The notes under the pieces were generated by a model, which had not been told where the DNA came from, did not search any database, and worked only from the letters and a program-made list of their open reading frames with translations. 23,188 bases of DNA from Indioceanicola sp046045995 (lineage in GTDB: Bacteria; Pseudomonadota; Alphaproteobacteria; Azospirillales; Azospirillaceae). The DNA is taken from contig JBJOKR010000052.1 in the NCBI GenBank assembly GCA_046045995.1, positions 1 through 23,188 of the forward strand. Reading direction: 5' to 3'. Of the stretch, positions 1 through 7,704 are shown piece by piece (the stretch's first letter is position 1; each line of letters begins with the position of its first letter). The translations under genes and the position numbers were made by a program.

Positions 1-2
1 AA

Positions 3-77
3 GCCTGCTGCTTTGTGTGTAAGGTCAGCCCGGACGGGATCGTCGTGGACCGGGAGATTCCGGTGCTGCCGGCCTGA
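3..77 (+). CDS. sfsA: C-terminal end of SfsA (partial, runs off the left edge)
   Basis: The third frame is open from the window edge to a TGA at 75-77 and encodes 24 residues ending VSPDGIVVDREIPVLPA. SfsA (sugar fermentation stimulation protein, a putative DNA/RNA nuclease) ends in a similar way, with a beta strand followed by an xxG(I/M)xxxxxxPV tail. An sfsA-map-radC order is, from memory, common in Rhodospirillales, which supports the call. Only the tail is visible, so the identification rests on a short match plus context. Confidence 0.5.
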   Translation, partial: ACCFVCKVSPDGIVVDREIPVLPA

Positions 78-147
78 TCCCGGTTATCCCCGCTGCTTTC
101 CCCGCCCCCTTGCCCGCATCCCGTTCCGGTCCAGACACGAGTTTCCG

Positions 148-1014
148 ATGATCTTCGCCACCGCCGCCGCCGCCCAGTCGCAATCCCTGGCCCAGTCCCC
201 GGCACAGCCCCCCGCCCAGCAGCAGGAGGATGACCGCCCCATCACCATCCATGAAGCGGCGGATTTCGAGGGCATGCGCCGGGCCGGGCGCCTGGCCGCG
301 GCGACGCTGGACATGATCGGAGAGCATGTGCGCCCCGGGGTGACGACGGAGGATCTGGACCGGCTGTGCCATGATTTCATGATCGCCCATGGGGCGGTGC
401 CGGCCACCCTGGGCTACAAGGGCTATACCAAGTCCTCCTGCATCTCCATCAACCATGTGGTCTGCCACGGCATCCCGGGGCCGAAGCGGTTGATGGACGG
501 GGACATCCTGAACATCGATGTCACCTGCATCCTGGACGGCTGGTACGGCGACAGCAGCCGCATGTACATCGCCGGCAATGCGGGCGTGAAGGCGCGCAAG
601 CTGATCGACGTGACCTATGAGGCGATGATGCGCGGGATCGAGGTGGTGCGGCCGGGCGCCACCCTGGGCGATGTGGGGCACGCGATCCAGCGCTATGCCG
701 AATCCCACCGCTTTTCCGTCGTGCGTGATTTCTGCGGCCATGGGCTGGGCCAGGTCTTCCACGCCGCCCCGTCCGTCCTGCATTACGGGGAGCCGGGGCA
801 GGGGGCCGAGCTGAAGGAGGGCATGTTCTTCACCATCGAACCGATGATCAATGCCGGCCGCTACGATGTGAAGATCCTGCCCGACGGCTGGACCGCCGTG
901 ACCCGGGACAAGAGCCTGTCCGCCCAGTTCGAACACTCCATCGGCGTGACCGCCACGGGGTATGAGATCTTCACCCTGTCGCCCAAGGGCTTCACCAAGC
1001 CGCCCTATGGCTGA
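148..1014 (+). CDS. map: Type I methionine aminopeptidase
   Basis: Removes the initiator methionine from nascent proteins in the cytoplasm; an essential metalloenzyme. From ATG 148 the protein has 288 residues. The five metal ligands are all present: Asp124 (NIDVT), Asp135 (YGDSS), His198 (GHGLG), Glu231 (TIEPM) and Glu262 (FEHS). Their spacing of 11, 63, 33 and 31 residues matches E. coli MetAP exactly. The substrate-binding loop reads NHVVCHGIP. The frame is open back to position 13, but that stretch overlaps the sfsA end and does not look like coding sequence, so 148 is preferred although its ribosome site is weak. The first ~30 residues are an Ala/Gln/Pro-rich extension absent from the E. 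coli enzyme. It follows sfsA by 70 nt and is followed by a hairpin. Confidence 0.96.
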   Translation: MIFATAAAAQSQSLAQSPAQPPAQQQEDDRPITIHEAADFEGMRRAGRLAAATLDMIGEHVRPGVTTEDLDRLCHDFMIAHGAVPATLGYKGYTKSSCISINHVVCHGIPGPKRLMDGDILNIDVTCILDGWYGDSSRMYIAGNAGVKARKLIDVTYEAMMRGIEVVRPGATLGDVGHAIQRYAESHRFSVVRDFCGHGLGQVFHAAPSVLHYGEPGQGAELKEGMFFTIEPMINAGRYDVKILPDGWTAVTRDKSLSAQFEHSIGVTATGYEIFTLSPKGFTKPPYG

Positions 1015-1015
1015 G

Positions 1016-1039
1016 GGGGGGCGGTCAGGTCCGTCCCCC
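1016..1039 (+). terminator. GC-rich hairpin just after map
   Basis: A nine-pair stem (GGGGGGCGG with CCGTCCCCC, one G-U pair, six-base loop) starts 2 nt after the map stop. No T-run follows, so it may be a weak terminator or an RNA 3' stabiliser rather than a classical intrinsic terminator. Confidence 0.35.
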
Positions 1040-1046
1040 ATCCGCA

Positions 1047-1058
1047 TGACATCTGTCA
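1047..1058. promoter_or_regulatory. Inverted repeat TGACA-TC-TGTCA upstream of the ABC/two-component operon
   Basis: TGACATCTGTCA lies 87 nt before the ATPase start and has perfect 5-bp arms. Further TGAC half-sites lie at 1070-1073 and 1083-1086. NarL/LiaR/DesR-type regulators bind short inverted or tandem repeats of this size upstream of the operons they control. The operon encodes such a regulator, so self-regulation is the simplest reading. Binding is inferred, not shown. Confidence 0.4.
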
Positions 1059-1144
1059 CCCGCCCCGGCTGACCCCGGACACTGACGCTGTATCCGCAAA
1101 CGGCCCATGCTGTTGTCCATGACCATGGATGCGGGGAGGGGGCG

Positions 1145-2080
1145 ATGCGGGACATGACGGTGGATTTGCGGGGGGTGGGCAAGCGCTATGGCGCGGTGAC
1201 GGCGCTGGACGGGCTGGACCTGGCCATTCCCGCGGGCGGAGTCACGGCGCTGCTGGGTCCCAACGGGGCGGGCAAGAGCACGGCCATCAACCTGATGCTG
1301 GGGCGGCTGCGGCCCGATGCCGGGCAGGTCAGCCTGTTCGGGCGCGATCCGCGCGACGTGGCCGCCCGGGCCCGGGTGGGGGTGATGCTGCAGACGGCGA
1401 CCCTGCCCCAGCAGCTGACCGTGGGGGAACAGGTGGCCCTGTTCGCCGGCTATTACCCCGATCCCCGCCCGGTGGCGGAGGCGGTGGCCCTGGCCGGGCT
1501 GTCGGGGCTGGAGGACCGGCGCTGCACCAAGCTGTCCGGCGGGCAGCAGCGCCGGGTGCAGTTCGCGCTGGCCATCGTCGGCCGGCCAGACCTGCTGGTC
1601 CTGGATGAACCGACGGTGGGCCTGGATCTGGAGGCGCGGCGCGGCTTCTGGGCCACGGTGCGCGACCTGGCAGCGGCGGGCACGACCGTGCTGCTGACCA
1701 CCCACCATCTGGAGGAGGCGGATGCCCTGGCCGACCGGGTCGTCGTCATCGACCGCGGCAGGGTCATTGCCGACGGCAGTGCCGCCTTCATCAAAAGCCG
1801 GGTGGCGGGTCGGATCATCCGCTGCCGCACCCGCCTGACCCCGGCCGATCTGTCCGCCCTGCCCGGGGTGCGGGATGTCCAGGTCTCCGGCGGGGAGGTG
1901 CGGCTGGTCACCGACGCGGCGGAGGAGACGCTGCGCCCCCTGCTGGCCCGGGACCCGGGCCTGGCCGACCTGACCGTCACCGGTGCCGGGTTGGAGGAAG
2001 CCTTCGTCGCCCTGACCAGTGGCGCCGGGGCCGGTACCGGAACCGGTGCGCCTGCCGCCGGTGCGCCCGCCGCCGCCTGA
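1145..2080 (+). CDS. ABC transporter ATP-binding protein (DrrA/ABC-2 type)
   Basis: Energises an export-type ABC-2 transporter with the permease encoded next. The 311-residue protein has Walker A GPNGAGKST (residues 38-46), a Q-loop at Gln83, the signature LSGGQ (130-134), Walker B LLVLDEP (150-156) and an H-loop TTHHLEEAD near 187. After the ~215-residue nucleotide-binding domain comes a C-terminal domain of the kind found in DrrA/CcmA-like exporters, ending in a low-complexity Gly/Ala/Pro/Thr tail. ATG 1145 is preferred over the in-frame ATG at 1154 because GGGGAGGGGGCG immediately precedes it. It is the first gene of a four-gene operon with permease, kinase and regulator. The exported substrate cannot be read from sequence; lipid, peptide or antibiotic export is typical of this layout. 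Confidence 0.92.
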   Translation: MRDMTVDLRGVGKRYGAVTALDGLDLAIPAGGVTALLGPNGAGKSTAINLMLGRLRPDAGQVSLFGRDPRDVAARARVGVMLQTATLPQQLTVGEQVALFAGYYPDPRPVAEAVALAGLSGLEDRRCTKLSGGQQRRVQFALAIVGRPDLLVLDEPTVGLDLEARRGFWATVRDLAAAGTTVLLTTHHLEEADALADRVVVIDRGRVIADGSAAFIKSRVAGRIIRCRTRLTPADLSALPGVRDVQVSGGEVRLVTDAAEETLRPLLARDPGLADLTVTGAGLEEAFVALTSGAGAGTGTGAPAAGAPAAA

Positions 2081-2125
2081 CCCCTGCCGCCGACAACCGT
2101 GATGCCGAACCCAGGAGACACCGCC

Positions 2126-2920
2126 ATGACCGACACGACGCTGCCCACCGCCGTCCGGGCCCGGAACAACGACCGCCCCATGCCCCATCCGGCCGGGGTC
2201 ATCCTGCGGGAGGCGCGGACGGAGTTGGTGAAGTCCCTGCGCACGCCGGAATACGCCGTGCCCACCTTCGTCTTTCCCATCCTGTTCTTCGGCCTGTTCG
2301 GGCTGGCCCTGTCCAGCGGGGCGGGGGCGACGCGCTATATGGTGGCGACATATGGTGTCTTCGCCATGCTGGGCCCGGCCCTGTTCGGCTTCGGCACCAG
2401 CGTCGCCTTCGAGCGGGAGCAGGGGCTGCTGGCGCTGAAGCGGATCGCGCCGCTGCCGGCCCTGACCTATCCCCTGGCCAAGCTGGCGACCGCCGCTGCC
2501 ATGGGGTTCACCAGCCTTCTGGGCGTCTATCTGCTGGCGGTGCTGGCGGGCGGGGTGCGGCTGACGGCGGGGGAATGGGGGGCCATGGTTGCCGTGCACC
2601 TGCTGGCGGTGCCGCCCTTCGCCCTGATGGGTCTGGTCATCGGCCACAGCCTGCGCAGCCAGGGGGCCATGGCGGTCACCAATGTGCTGTTCTTCATCCT
2701 GTGCATCTTCGGCGGGCTGTGGATGCCGATCCATATCCTGCCGGACTGGATCGGTGTCATCGGCACCATCCTCCCCTCCTACCACTTGGCGGAACTCGCC
2801 CTGATCGCGGTCGGGATCGACCGGCCGGGGTCGATCGGGCTGCACCTGGCGGTGATCGGGCTGTGGTGCGGGGTGCTGACCGTGCTGGCCGCCATCGCGC
2901 TGCGCCGGGCGGAGACGTGA
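2126..2920 (+). CDS. ABC-2 type transporter permease
   Basis: Membrane partner of the preceding ATPase, 264 residues from ATG 2126, which has AGGAGA at a proper distance. An in-frame GTG at 2099 is less likely. About six hydrophobic segments are visible, including VPTFVFPILFFGLFGLAL, an alanine/leucine-rich helix after PLAKLATAAAMGF, and FFILCIFGGLWMPIHILP, the last being characteristic of the ABC-2 family (long loop, then a proline-rich segment before the final helices). The start lies 45 nt after the ATPase stop. The ATPase-permease-kinase-regulator order resembles Bacillus yvfRS-yvfTU and des-type modules, so the transporter may both be regulated by the two-component pair and feed it a signal. 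Confidence 0.88.
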   Translation: MTDTTLPTAVRARNNDRPMPHPAGVILREARTELVKSLRTPEYAVPTFVFPILFFGLFGLALSSGAGATRYMVATYGVFAMLGPALFGFGTSVAFEREQGLLALKRIAPLPALTYPLAKLATAAAMGFTSLLGVYLLAVLAGGVRLTAGEWGAMVAVHLLAVPPFALMGLVIGHSLRSQGAMAVTNVLFFILCIFGGLWMPIHILPDWIGVIGTILPSYHLAELALIAVGIDRPGSIGLHLAVIGLWCGVLTVLAAIALRRAET

Positions 2921-2969
2921 GGCGGACGACAGTGCTAGGATCAACGGCGCAAAAAGGGGGGGAGGGCAC

Positions 2970-4325
2970 GTGGCTGGAGCAGGACAGGGCAGGGACGCGG
3001 GGCCGTCTGGGGCGACGATGGCGCCCGGCTCCGGGCCATCGGCCGGGCTTTTCCCTGCCGCCCCCCATCCCCCCGCACCCGGTGTTGACACACAGGGTGT
3101 CCGCCCGCCCGAACCCGTGTCGCCAAGGCCGGGGGCTGGGCAGTTACGGCGCGCTCTGCGCCGGGTGCTACGTCCGGACGGGCCTTATCTCTGGCTGGTC
3201 TATCTTCCCTTCTATGTGCTGCCGTGGGCGTTCAAGGCACCGGGTACGGCGGATATCGTGGCCGCGGTGGTGGCGCTTCCGGTTTTCCTTGCCCTCTACA
3301 TCATCGGAAGCCGGCGGACCGACCGCCGCGGACTGCCTTTCATTGCGGGCATCGTCGCCATCAGCTTTCTGCTCGGTGCCTTCTTCCACGGCAATTTCTC
3401 GACGATCACGGTCTATGCGGGGGCCCAGGCGGGCAACCTGCGCCCTGCCCGGCTGGCGGGCCGGGTTGTGGCGCTGGTGACGGGCAGCCTGGTGCTGTTC
3501 GGCCTTCTTCTGGGGCTTCCCTGGACAGCCTGGGTGATGGGTGCCCTATTGACCGCGATGGTCGGGGCGGGCTGCATCGTCTCCGCCCGGCTGGAGGATA
3601 AGAACCGCCAGCTCGAAGCCTCCCAGGAGGAGGTGCGGATGATGGCCGCCGCGGCGGAGCGGGAGCGCATCGCCCGCGACCTGCACGACCTGTTGGGCCA
3701 CACCCTGACCGTGGTGGCGGTGAAATCCGACCTGGCCGCCCGGCTGGTGGAGCGCGACCCCACCCGTGCCAAGCGGGAGATGGAGGAGATGGGCACCATC
3801 GCCCGCAATGCCCTGGCCGATATCCGCGCTGCTGTCACCGGCATGCGCAGCGCAGCCCTGGGCGCGGAAATTGCCCAGGCCCGCCGCGCCCTGGCCGCGG
3901 TGGATGTGGCCCTGACCTACCAGGGCCCGGACACGCCCCTGCCCCCCGCGGTGGAAGGTGTGCTGGCCATGCTGCTGCGGGAGGGGGCGACCAATGTGGT
4001 CCGCCATGCCCGCGGCAGCCGCTGCGCCATCACCGTCACGGTTGCAGAGGGGGAGGTGCTGTTCACCATGGCCGATGACGGCGTCGGCGGGGCCATCGTG
4101 CCCGGCAACGGCTTGTCCGGCATGCGCGACCGGGTGGAGTCACTGCGCGGTCGCCTGGAACTGGACGGCCGCACCGGGATGACCATCCGCGCCCGCATCC
4201 CCATCGGCACCGGCCTGTCAGGGCTGGGGGTGGCCGGGGTGGCGGCTTCCGCCCCGGCCACGCAGGAAGCGGTGGCGCGGGAGGTGGGCGTGCGGGAAAC
4301 GGATGGCGACGGGGTGGCGGCATGA
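2970..4325 (+). CDS. DesK-like membrane sensor histidine kinase (HisKA_3 family)
   Basis: Autophosphorylating sensor of the adjacent response regulator. Around five hydrophobic segments occupy residues ~72-205, with little extracytoplasmic sequence, as in DesK-type sensors that detect membrane state. A short coiled stretch leads to the HisKA_3 box ERERIARDLHDLLGHT with phospho-acceptor His239. The ATPase domain follows, with an N-box (REGATNVVRHA, Asn342) and the DDGVGG and GLSGMRDRVESL glycine boxes. The start taken is GTG 2970, with GGAGG five bases upstream. The first ~60 residues are Pro/Ala/Gly-rich, so an internal start such as ATG 3018 is possible. The ~45-residue tail after the last ATPase strand is low-complexity. 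The stop overlaps the regulator start (ATGA), so the pair is translationally coupled. Confidence 0.9.
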   Translation: MAGAGQGRDAGPSGATMAPGSGPSAGLFPAAPHPPAPGVDTQGVRPPEPVSPRPGAGQLRRALRRVLRPDGPYLWLVYLPFYVLPWAFKAPGTADIVAAVVALPVFLALYIIGSRRTDRRGLPFIAGIVAISFLLGAFFHGNFSTITVYAGAQAGNLRPARLAGRVVALVTGSLVLFGLLLGLPWTAWVMGALLTAMVGAGCIVSARLEDKNRQLEASQEEVRMMAAAAERERIARDLHDLLGHTLTVVAVKSDLAARLVERDPTRAKREMEEMGTIARNALADIRAAVTGMRSAALGAEIAQARRALAAVDVALTYQGPDTPLPPAVEGVLAMLLREGATNVVRHARGSRCAITVTVAEGEVLFTMADDGVGGAIVPGNGLSGMRDRVESLRGRLELDGRTGMTIRARIPIGTGLSGLGVAGVAASAPATQEAVAREVGVRETDGDGVAA

Positions 4326-4924
4326 TCCGGGTGGTGGTGGCGGAGGACCAGGCGCTGGTGCTGGGGGCGCTGTCGGCCCTGCTGGAGCTGGAGGGCGACA
4401 TCAAGGTGGTGGGGCAGGCGCCGAACGGCACCGCCGCCCTGGACTTGGTGCGCCGGGAACAGCCCGATGTGCTGCTGACCGATATCGAAATGCCGGGCAT
4501 GACCGGGCTGGAACTGGCGGCACGGCTGGGCGACCTGGGCTGCCGGACGCGCACGGTGATCGTCACCACCTTCGGCCGTCCGGGCTATCTGCGCCGGGCC
4601 ATGGAGGCGGGCGTGAAGGGTTACCTGCTGAAGGACACACCCAGCGACCGCCTGGCCGACGCGGTGCGCAAGGTGGCCGCCGGCGGGCGCGCCATCGCCG
4701 CCGAACTGATGGAGGCTGCTTGGGACGCCGCCGACCCCCTGAACGACCGGGAGCGGCAGGTGTTGCGCCTGGCCGAAGCGGGCCGCAGCAACAAGGAGAT
4801 CGGCGACGCCCTGGGCCTGTCCCCCGGGACGGTGCGCAACTACCTGCACGAAGCCGCGCAGAAGCTGGACGCCGCCAACCGGGTGGAAGCCGCCCGCATA
4901 GCCCGGGCCAATGGCTGGCTGTAG
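4322..4924 (+). CDS. NarL/FixJ-family response regulator (DesR-like)
   Basis: DNA-binding output of the kinase encoded just upstream. In 200 residues it has a receiver domain (acidic pocket AED near residues 7-9, phospho-acceptor Asp54 in LLTDIEMPG, Thr in VTTFGRPGY, Lys in GYLLKD) and a C-terminal LuxR-type helix-turn-helix from LNDRERQVLRLAEAGRSNKE through LGLSPGTVRNYL. The GRPGYLRRAMEAGVKGYLLKD region is typical of DesR-group regulators. Start ATG 4322 lies inside the kinase stop codon. The likely target is its own operon through the TGACA-N2-TGTCA repeat at 1047-1058. Confidence 0.93.
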   Translation: MIRVVVAEDQALVLGALSALLELEGDIKVVGQAPNGTAALDLVRREQPDVLLTDIEMPGMTGLELAARLGDLGCRTRTVIVTTFGRPGYLRRAMEAGVKGYLLKDTPSDRLADAVRKVAAGGRAIAAELMEAAWDAADPLNDRERQVLRLAEAGRSNKEIGDALGLSPGTVRNYLHEAAQKLDAANRVEAARIARANGWL

Positions 4925-4985
4925 GGGATCCGGGCGGTCGCCCCCACCCGCCCCCTCAACCTAGCGAGCCGGCGGCGGCCCTGAT

Positions 4986-5966
4986 ATGCTGCCTGCAAGA
5001 GCAGGCAGGCGGATGGGTGCGCGCATGGCGGGGACGGGGGATGACGAACTGGCCCTGCTGGTGGCCGGCGGGCAGCGCAAGGCCGGGAAATCGGCGGCGA
5101 CCACCCGGGCAAAGGGCCCAGGCAAGGCTCCACGCAAGGCGCCAGGCAAGGGCGCGGGCAAGGGGCGGAGCCCGGAGGTGCCGCCGCCCGGCGTGGGGGA
5201 GGCACCGCTGCCCCTGGACCTGCCGCCCGACCCGGATCAGGCATCCGGCACCACCATGGCGGCACCCCCGCCGGAGCCCGCGGGGGAGGAAACACCCCAT
5301 TACCATGGCCATCGCGACCGGCTGCGCAAGCGGTTCCTGGAATCCGGGCCGGAAGCGCTGCAGGATTACGAATTGCTGGAACTGCTGTTGTTCCAGGTGA
5401 TCCCCCAGCGCGACACCAAACCCATCGCCAAGGAGCTGCTGCGCACCTATGGCAGCCTGTGGGCCGTGGTGAACGCGCCCGCCGATGCCCTGGCCCGGCA
5501 CGCCCATATCAAGGAAAAGGCGATCGCCGCCCTGCGTATCGTCGGTGCCGTCGGGCTGCGCATGGCCCGGCAGGAGGTGCTGAAGAAGCCCGTCCTCTCC
5601 TCTTGGCAGAAGCTGCTGGATTACTGCGAGGGGGCGATGGCGCATGAGCCGCTGGAACAGTTCCGCCTGCTGTTCCTGGACCGAAAGAACACCCTGATCG
5701 CCGATGAGGTGCAGCAGCGCGGCACGGTGGACCACACCCCGGTCTACCCGCGGGAGGTGGTGAAGCGGGCCCTGGAACTGGGCGCCACCGCCATCATCCT
5801 GGTCCATAACCACCCCAGCGGCGATCCCACCCCATCGCGCGCTGACGTGGAAATGACCAAACAGATCGCCGCCGCGGCCGGTGCGGTGGGCATCACCATC
5901 CACGACCACCTGGTGATCGGCAAGGGCGGCAAGCATGTGAGCTTCAAGGGGACCGGGCTGCTGTGA
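4986..5966 (+). CDS. radC: RadC/JAB-domain protein (UPF0758) with basic N-terminal extension
   Basis: RadC proteins carry an N-terminal helix-hairpin-helix-like domain and a C-terminal JAMM/MPN domain; a proposed metal-dependent role in DNA processing remains unproven. The conserved part begins around residue 101 (HYHGHRDRLRKRFLESG). It continues through DYELLELLLFQVIPQRDTKP to the JAMM motif HNHPSGDPTPSRAD, whose first His is residue ~274, and ends with DHLVIGKGGKHVSFKGTGLL. The ~100 residues before this are unusual: low complexity, rich in Ala, Pro, Gly and Lys, with repeated GK/PGK/PRK units. The start is uncertain: ATG 4986, 5013 and 5025 are all in frame and none has a strong ribosome site. 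Confidence 0.9.
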   Translation: MLPARAGRRMGARMAGTGDDELALLVAGGQRKAGKSAATTRAKGPGKAPRKAPGKGAGKGRSPEVPPPGVGEAPLPLDLPPDPDQASGTTMAAPPPEPAGEETPHYHGHRDRLRKRFLESGPEALQDYELLELLLFQVIPQRDTKPIAKELLRTYGSLWAVVNAPADALARHAHIKEKAIAALRIVGAVGLRMARQEVLKKPVLSSWQKLLDYCEGAMAHEPLEQFRLLFLDRKNTLIADEVQQRGTVDHTPVYPREVVKRALELGATAIILVHNHPSGDPTPSRADVEMTKQIAAAAGAVGITIHDHLVIGKGGKHVSFKGTGLL

Positions 5967-5970
5967 GGCC

Positions 5971-6165
5971 TTGGGAAGAGTCACACAGGGTGTTATCACG
6001 TTGGTCGTGATGCTGCGGAGCCTTGCGCGGTGGCTTCGATCCGAGCAGTTGGATGGGGCCGTGATCAATGAGCTGGTGGAGCGTCTGGAACGCGGGCTGA
6101 TCGATGCGGATTTGGGCGGTGGACTGGTCAAGCAGCGGATTGCCCGGCCGGGACACGATCTATGA
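5971..6165 (+). pseudogene. Truncated RelE/HigB-type toxin remnant
   Basis: The 64-codon frame reads RSLARWLRSEQLDGAVINEL, then VERLERGLIDADLGGGLVKQ, then RIARPGHDL and stop. This matches the first two thirds of a RelE/HigB-type toxin subfamily, in which a (F/W)ARW(L/A)RK start is followed by GLIDADLGGG(L/V)(V/I)K(Q/K)R(I/V)ARPG and then normally SGG(F/Y)RT and a final beta strand. Here the frame stops directly after RPGHDL, no SGGxRT is found in any forward frame downstream, and the usual N-terminal FKTxWF strand is degraded. No antitoxin follows; purB starts 182 nt later. I read it as a decayed toxin gene. The family match is from memory. Confidence 0.55.
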
Positions 6166-6346
6166 TCAGGCGGACATGCCCCGCCAGCTGCTGCGCGCGG
6201 GCACGCCGGTTCCGTGGCCCGGCGTATCCTGGCCCGGCACATCCTGACCGGGCGCCCTGCATCCCCCGCACTTCTCAAAGCCCTGCCGCCCCCCTATGGT
6301 CCCGGCCGAATCCGCCACCGTTCGGCTCCCAGGAGAGGCAAGGCCC

Positions 6347-7645
6347 ATGATCCCGCGCTATTCCCGCCCCGACATGACCCGCATCTGGGAGCCGGAGAAC
6401 CGGTTCCGCATCTGGTTCGAGATCGAGGCGCATGCCATGGATGCCATGGTGGCCCTGGGCGTGGTTCCGGCCGATGCGGCCAAGGCGGTGTGGGAGCGCG
6501 GCAAGTGGGAGATCGACCGCATCGATGAGATCGAGCGGGAGACGAAGCATGACGTCATCGCCTTCCTGACCAACCTGGCGGAGCATGTGGGGCCGGAGGC
6601 GCGGTTCGTGCACCAGGGCATGACCAGTTCCGACGTGCTGGACACCTGCCTCGCGGTGCAGTTGAAGCAGGCGGCGGACCTGCTGCTGGCCGATCTGGAC
6701 AAGCTGCTGGCGGCGCTGAAGGCCCGGGCGCTGGAGCATAAATACACCCCCACCATCGGCCGCAGCCACGGCATCCATGCCGAGCCCACCACCTTCGGCG
6801 TGAAGCTGGCCGGGCATTACGCCGCCTTCGCCCGCAACCGCACCCGCCTGCTGGCGGCGCGGGATGAGATCGCGACCTGCGCCATCTCCGGCGCTGTCGG
6901 CACCTTCGCCAATATCGACCCGGCGGTGGAGGTGCATGTGGCCGCCAAGCTGGGCCTGTCGGTGGAGCCGGTGAGCACCCAGGTGATCCCGCGCGACCGC
7001 CACGCCATGTTCTTCGCCACCCTGGGCGTCATCGCGTCCAGCATCGAGAACCTGGCCACCGAGATCCGCCATCTCCAGCGCTCCGAGGTGCGGGAGGCGG
7101 AGGAGTATTTCAGCCCCGGTCAGAAGGGCAGCAGCGCCATGCCCCACAAGCGCAACCCGGTGCTGACGGAGAATCTGACCGGTCTGGCCCGCATGGTCCG
7201 CGCCTATGTCACCCCGGCGCTGGAGAACGTGGCGCTCTGGCATGAGCGGGATATCAGCCATTCCAGCGTGGAGCGGATGATCGGCCCCGACGCCACCGTC
7301 ACCCTGGATTTCGCGCTCTCCCGCCTGACCGGGGTGGTGGAGAAGCTGGTGGTCTATCCGGAGACCATGCAGGCGAACCTGGACAAGCTGGGCGGCCTGC
7401 ACAATTCCCAGCGCGTGCTGCTGGCCCTGACCCAGGCAGGCATGAGCCGTGAGGACGCCTATCGCGCAGTCCAGCGCAACGCCATGCCGGTCTGGCTGGA
7501 AGGCAAGGATTTCCGCACCCTGCTGAAGGCGGACGGGGAGGTGATGGCCCACCTCTCCCCCGCGCGGATCGATGACGCCTTCGACCTGGGCTACCACACC
7601 AAGCACGTGGACACGATCTTCGCCCGGGTGTTCGGGGAGGGGTGA
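6347..7645 (+). CDS. purB: Adenylosuccinate lyase
   Basis: Catalyses two fumarate-releasing steps of purine synthesis: SAICAR to AICAR and adenylosuccinate to AMP. From ATG 6347 (AGGAGAGGCAAGGCCC upstream) the protein has 432 residues, the usual size. It begins MIPRYSRPDMTRIWEPENRF, carries TSSDVLDT, the His-containing GRSHGIHAEPTTFG, and the fumarate-lyase signature GSSAMPHKRNP with the mobile-loop serines at 262-263. The C-terminal region is the expected helical bundle. The frame is open upstream to 6296, but that stretch has no ribosome site and is not conserved-looking. The gene stands alone: toxin remnant upstream, N-acetyltransferase downstream. Confidence 0.97.
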   Translation: MIPRYSRPDMTRIWEPENRFRIWFEIEAHAMDAMVALGVVPADAAKAVWERGKWEIDRIDEIERETKHDVIAFLTNLAEHVGPEARFVHQGMTSSDVLDTCLAVQLKQAADLLLADLDKLLAALKARALEHKYTPTIGRSHGIHAEPTTFGVKLAGHYAAFARNRTRLLAARDEIATCAISGAVGTFANIDPAVEVHVAAKLGLSVEPVSTQVIPRDRHAMFFATLGVIASSIENLATEIRHLQRSEVREAEEYFSPGQKGSSAMPHKRNPVLTENLTGLARMVRAYVTPALENVALWHERDISHSSVERMIGPDATVTLDFALSRLTGVVEKLVVYPETMQANLDKLGGLHNSQRVLLALTQAGMSREDAYRAVQRNAMPVWLEGKDFRTLLKADGEVMAHLSPARIDDAFDLGYHTKHVDTIFARVFGEG

Positions 7646-7704
7646 GCGGGGCGCGAGCCCGGGTCCCTTCCGAGTGTTTTCGACACGCTTGCGGGATGAC
7701 CATC

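Noticed and set aside
13..147. Upstream extension of map to the TTG at 13
   Set aside because: The stretch overlaps the sfsA 3' end, is Arg/Cys/Pro-rich without ribosome site, and would give an N-terminus unknown in methionine aminopeptidases.
1025..3091. Long minus-strand open frame opposite the ABC transporter genes
   Set aside because: Same GC-shadow effect: composition dominated by Gly/Pro/Gln/His/Arg, no domain, and the plus strand has unmistakable Walker and ABC-2 motifs.
3168..3181. GTCCGGAC-type palindrome similar to the TGTCCGGACA operators
   Set aside because: It lies inside the histidine kinase coding sequence and reads CGTCCGGACG, lacking the T/A edges of the two promoter sites; likely chance in GC-rich code.
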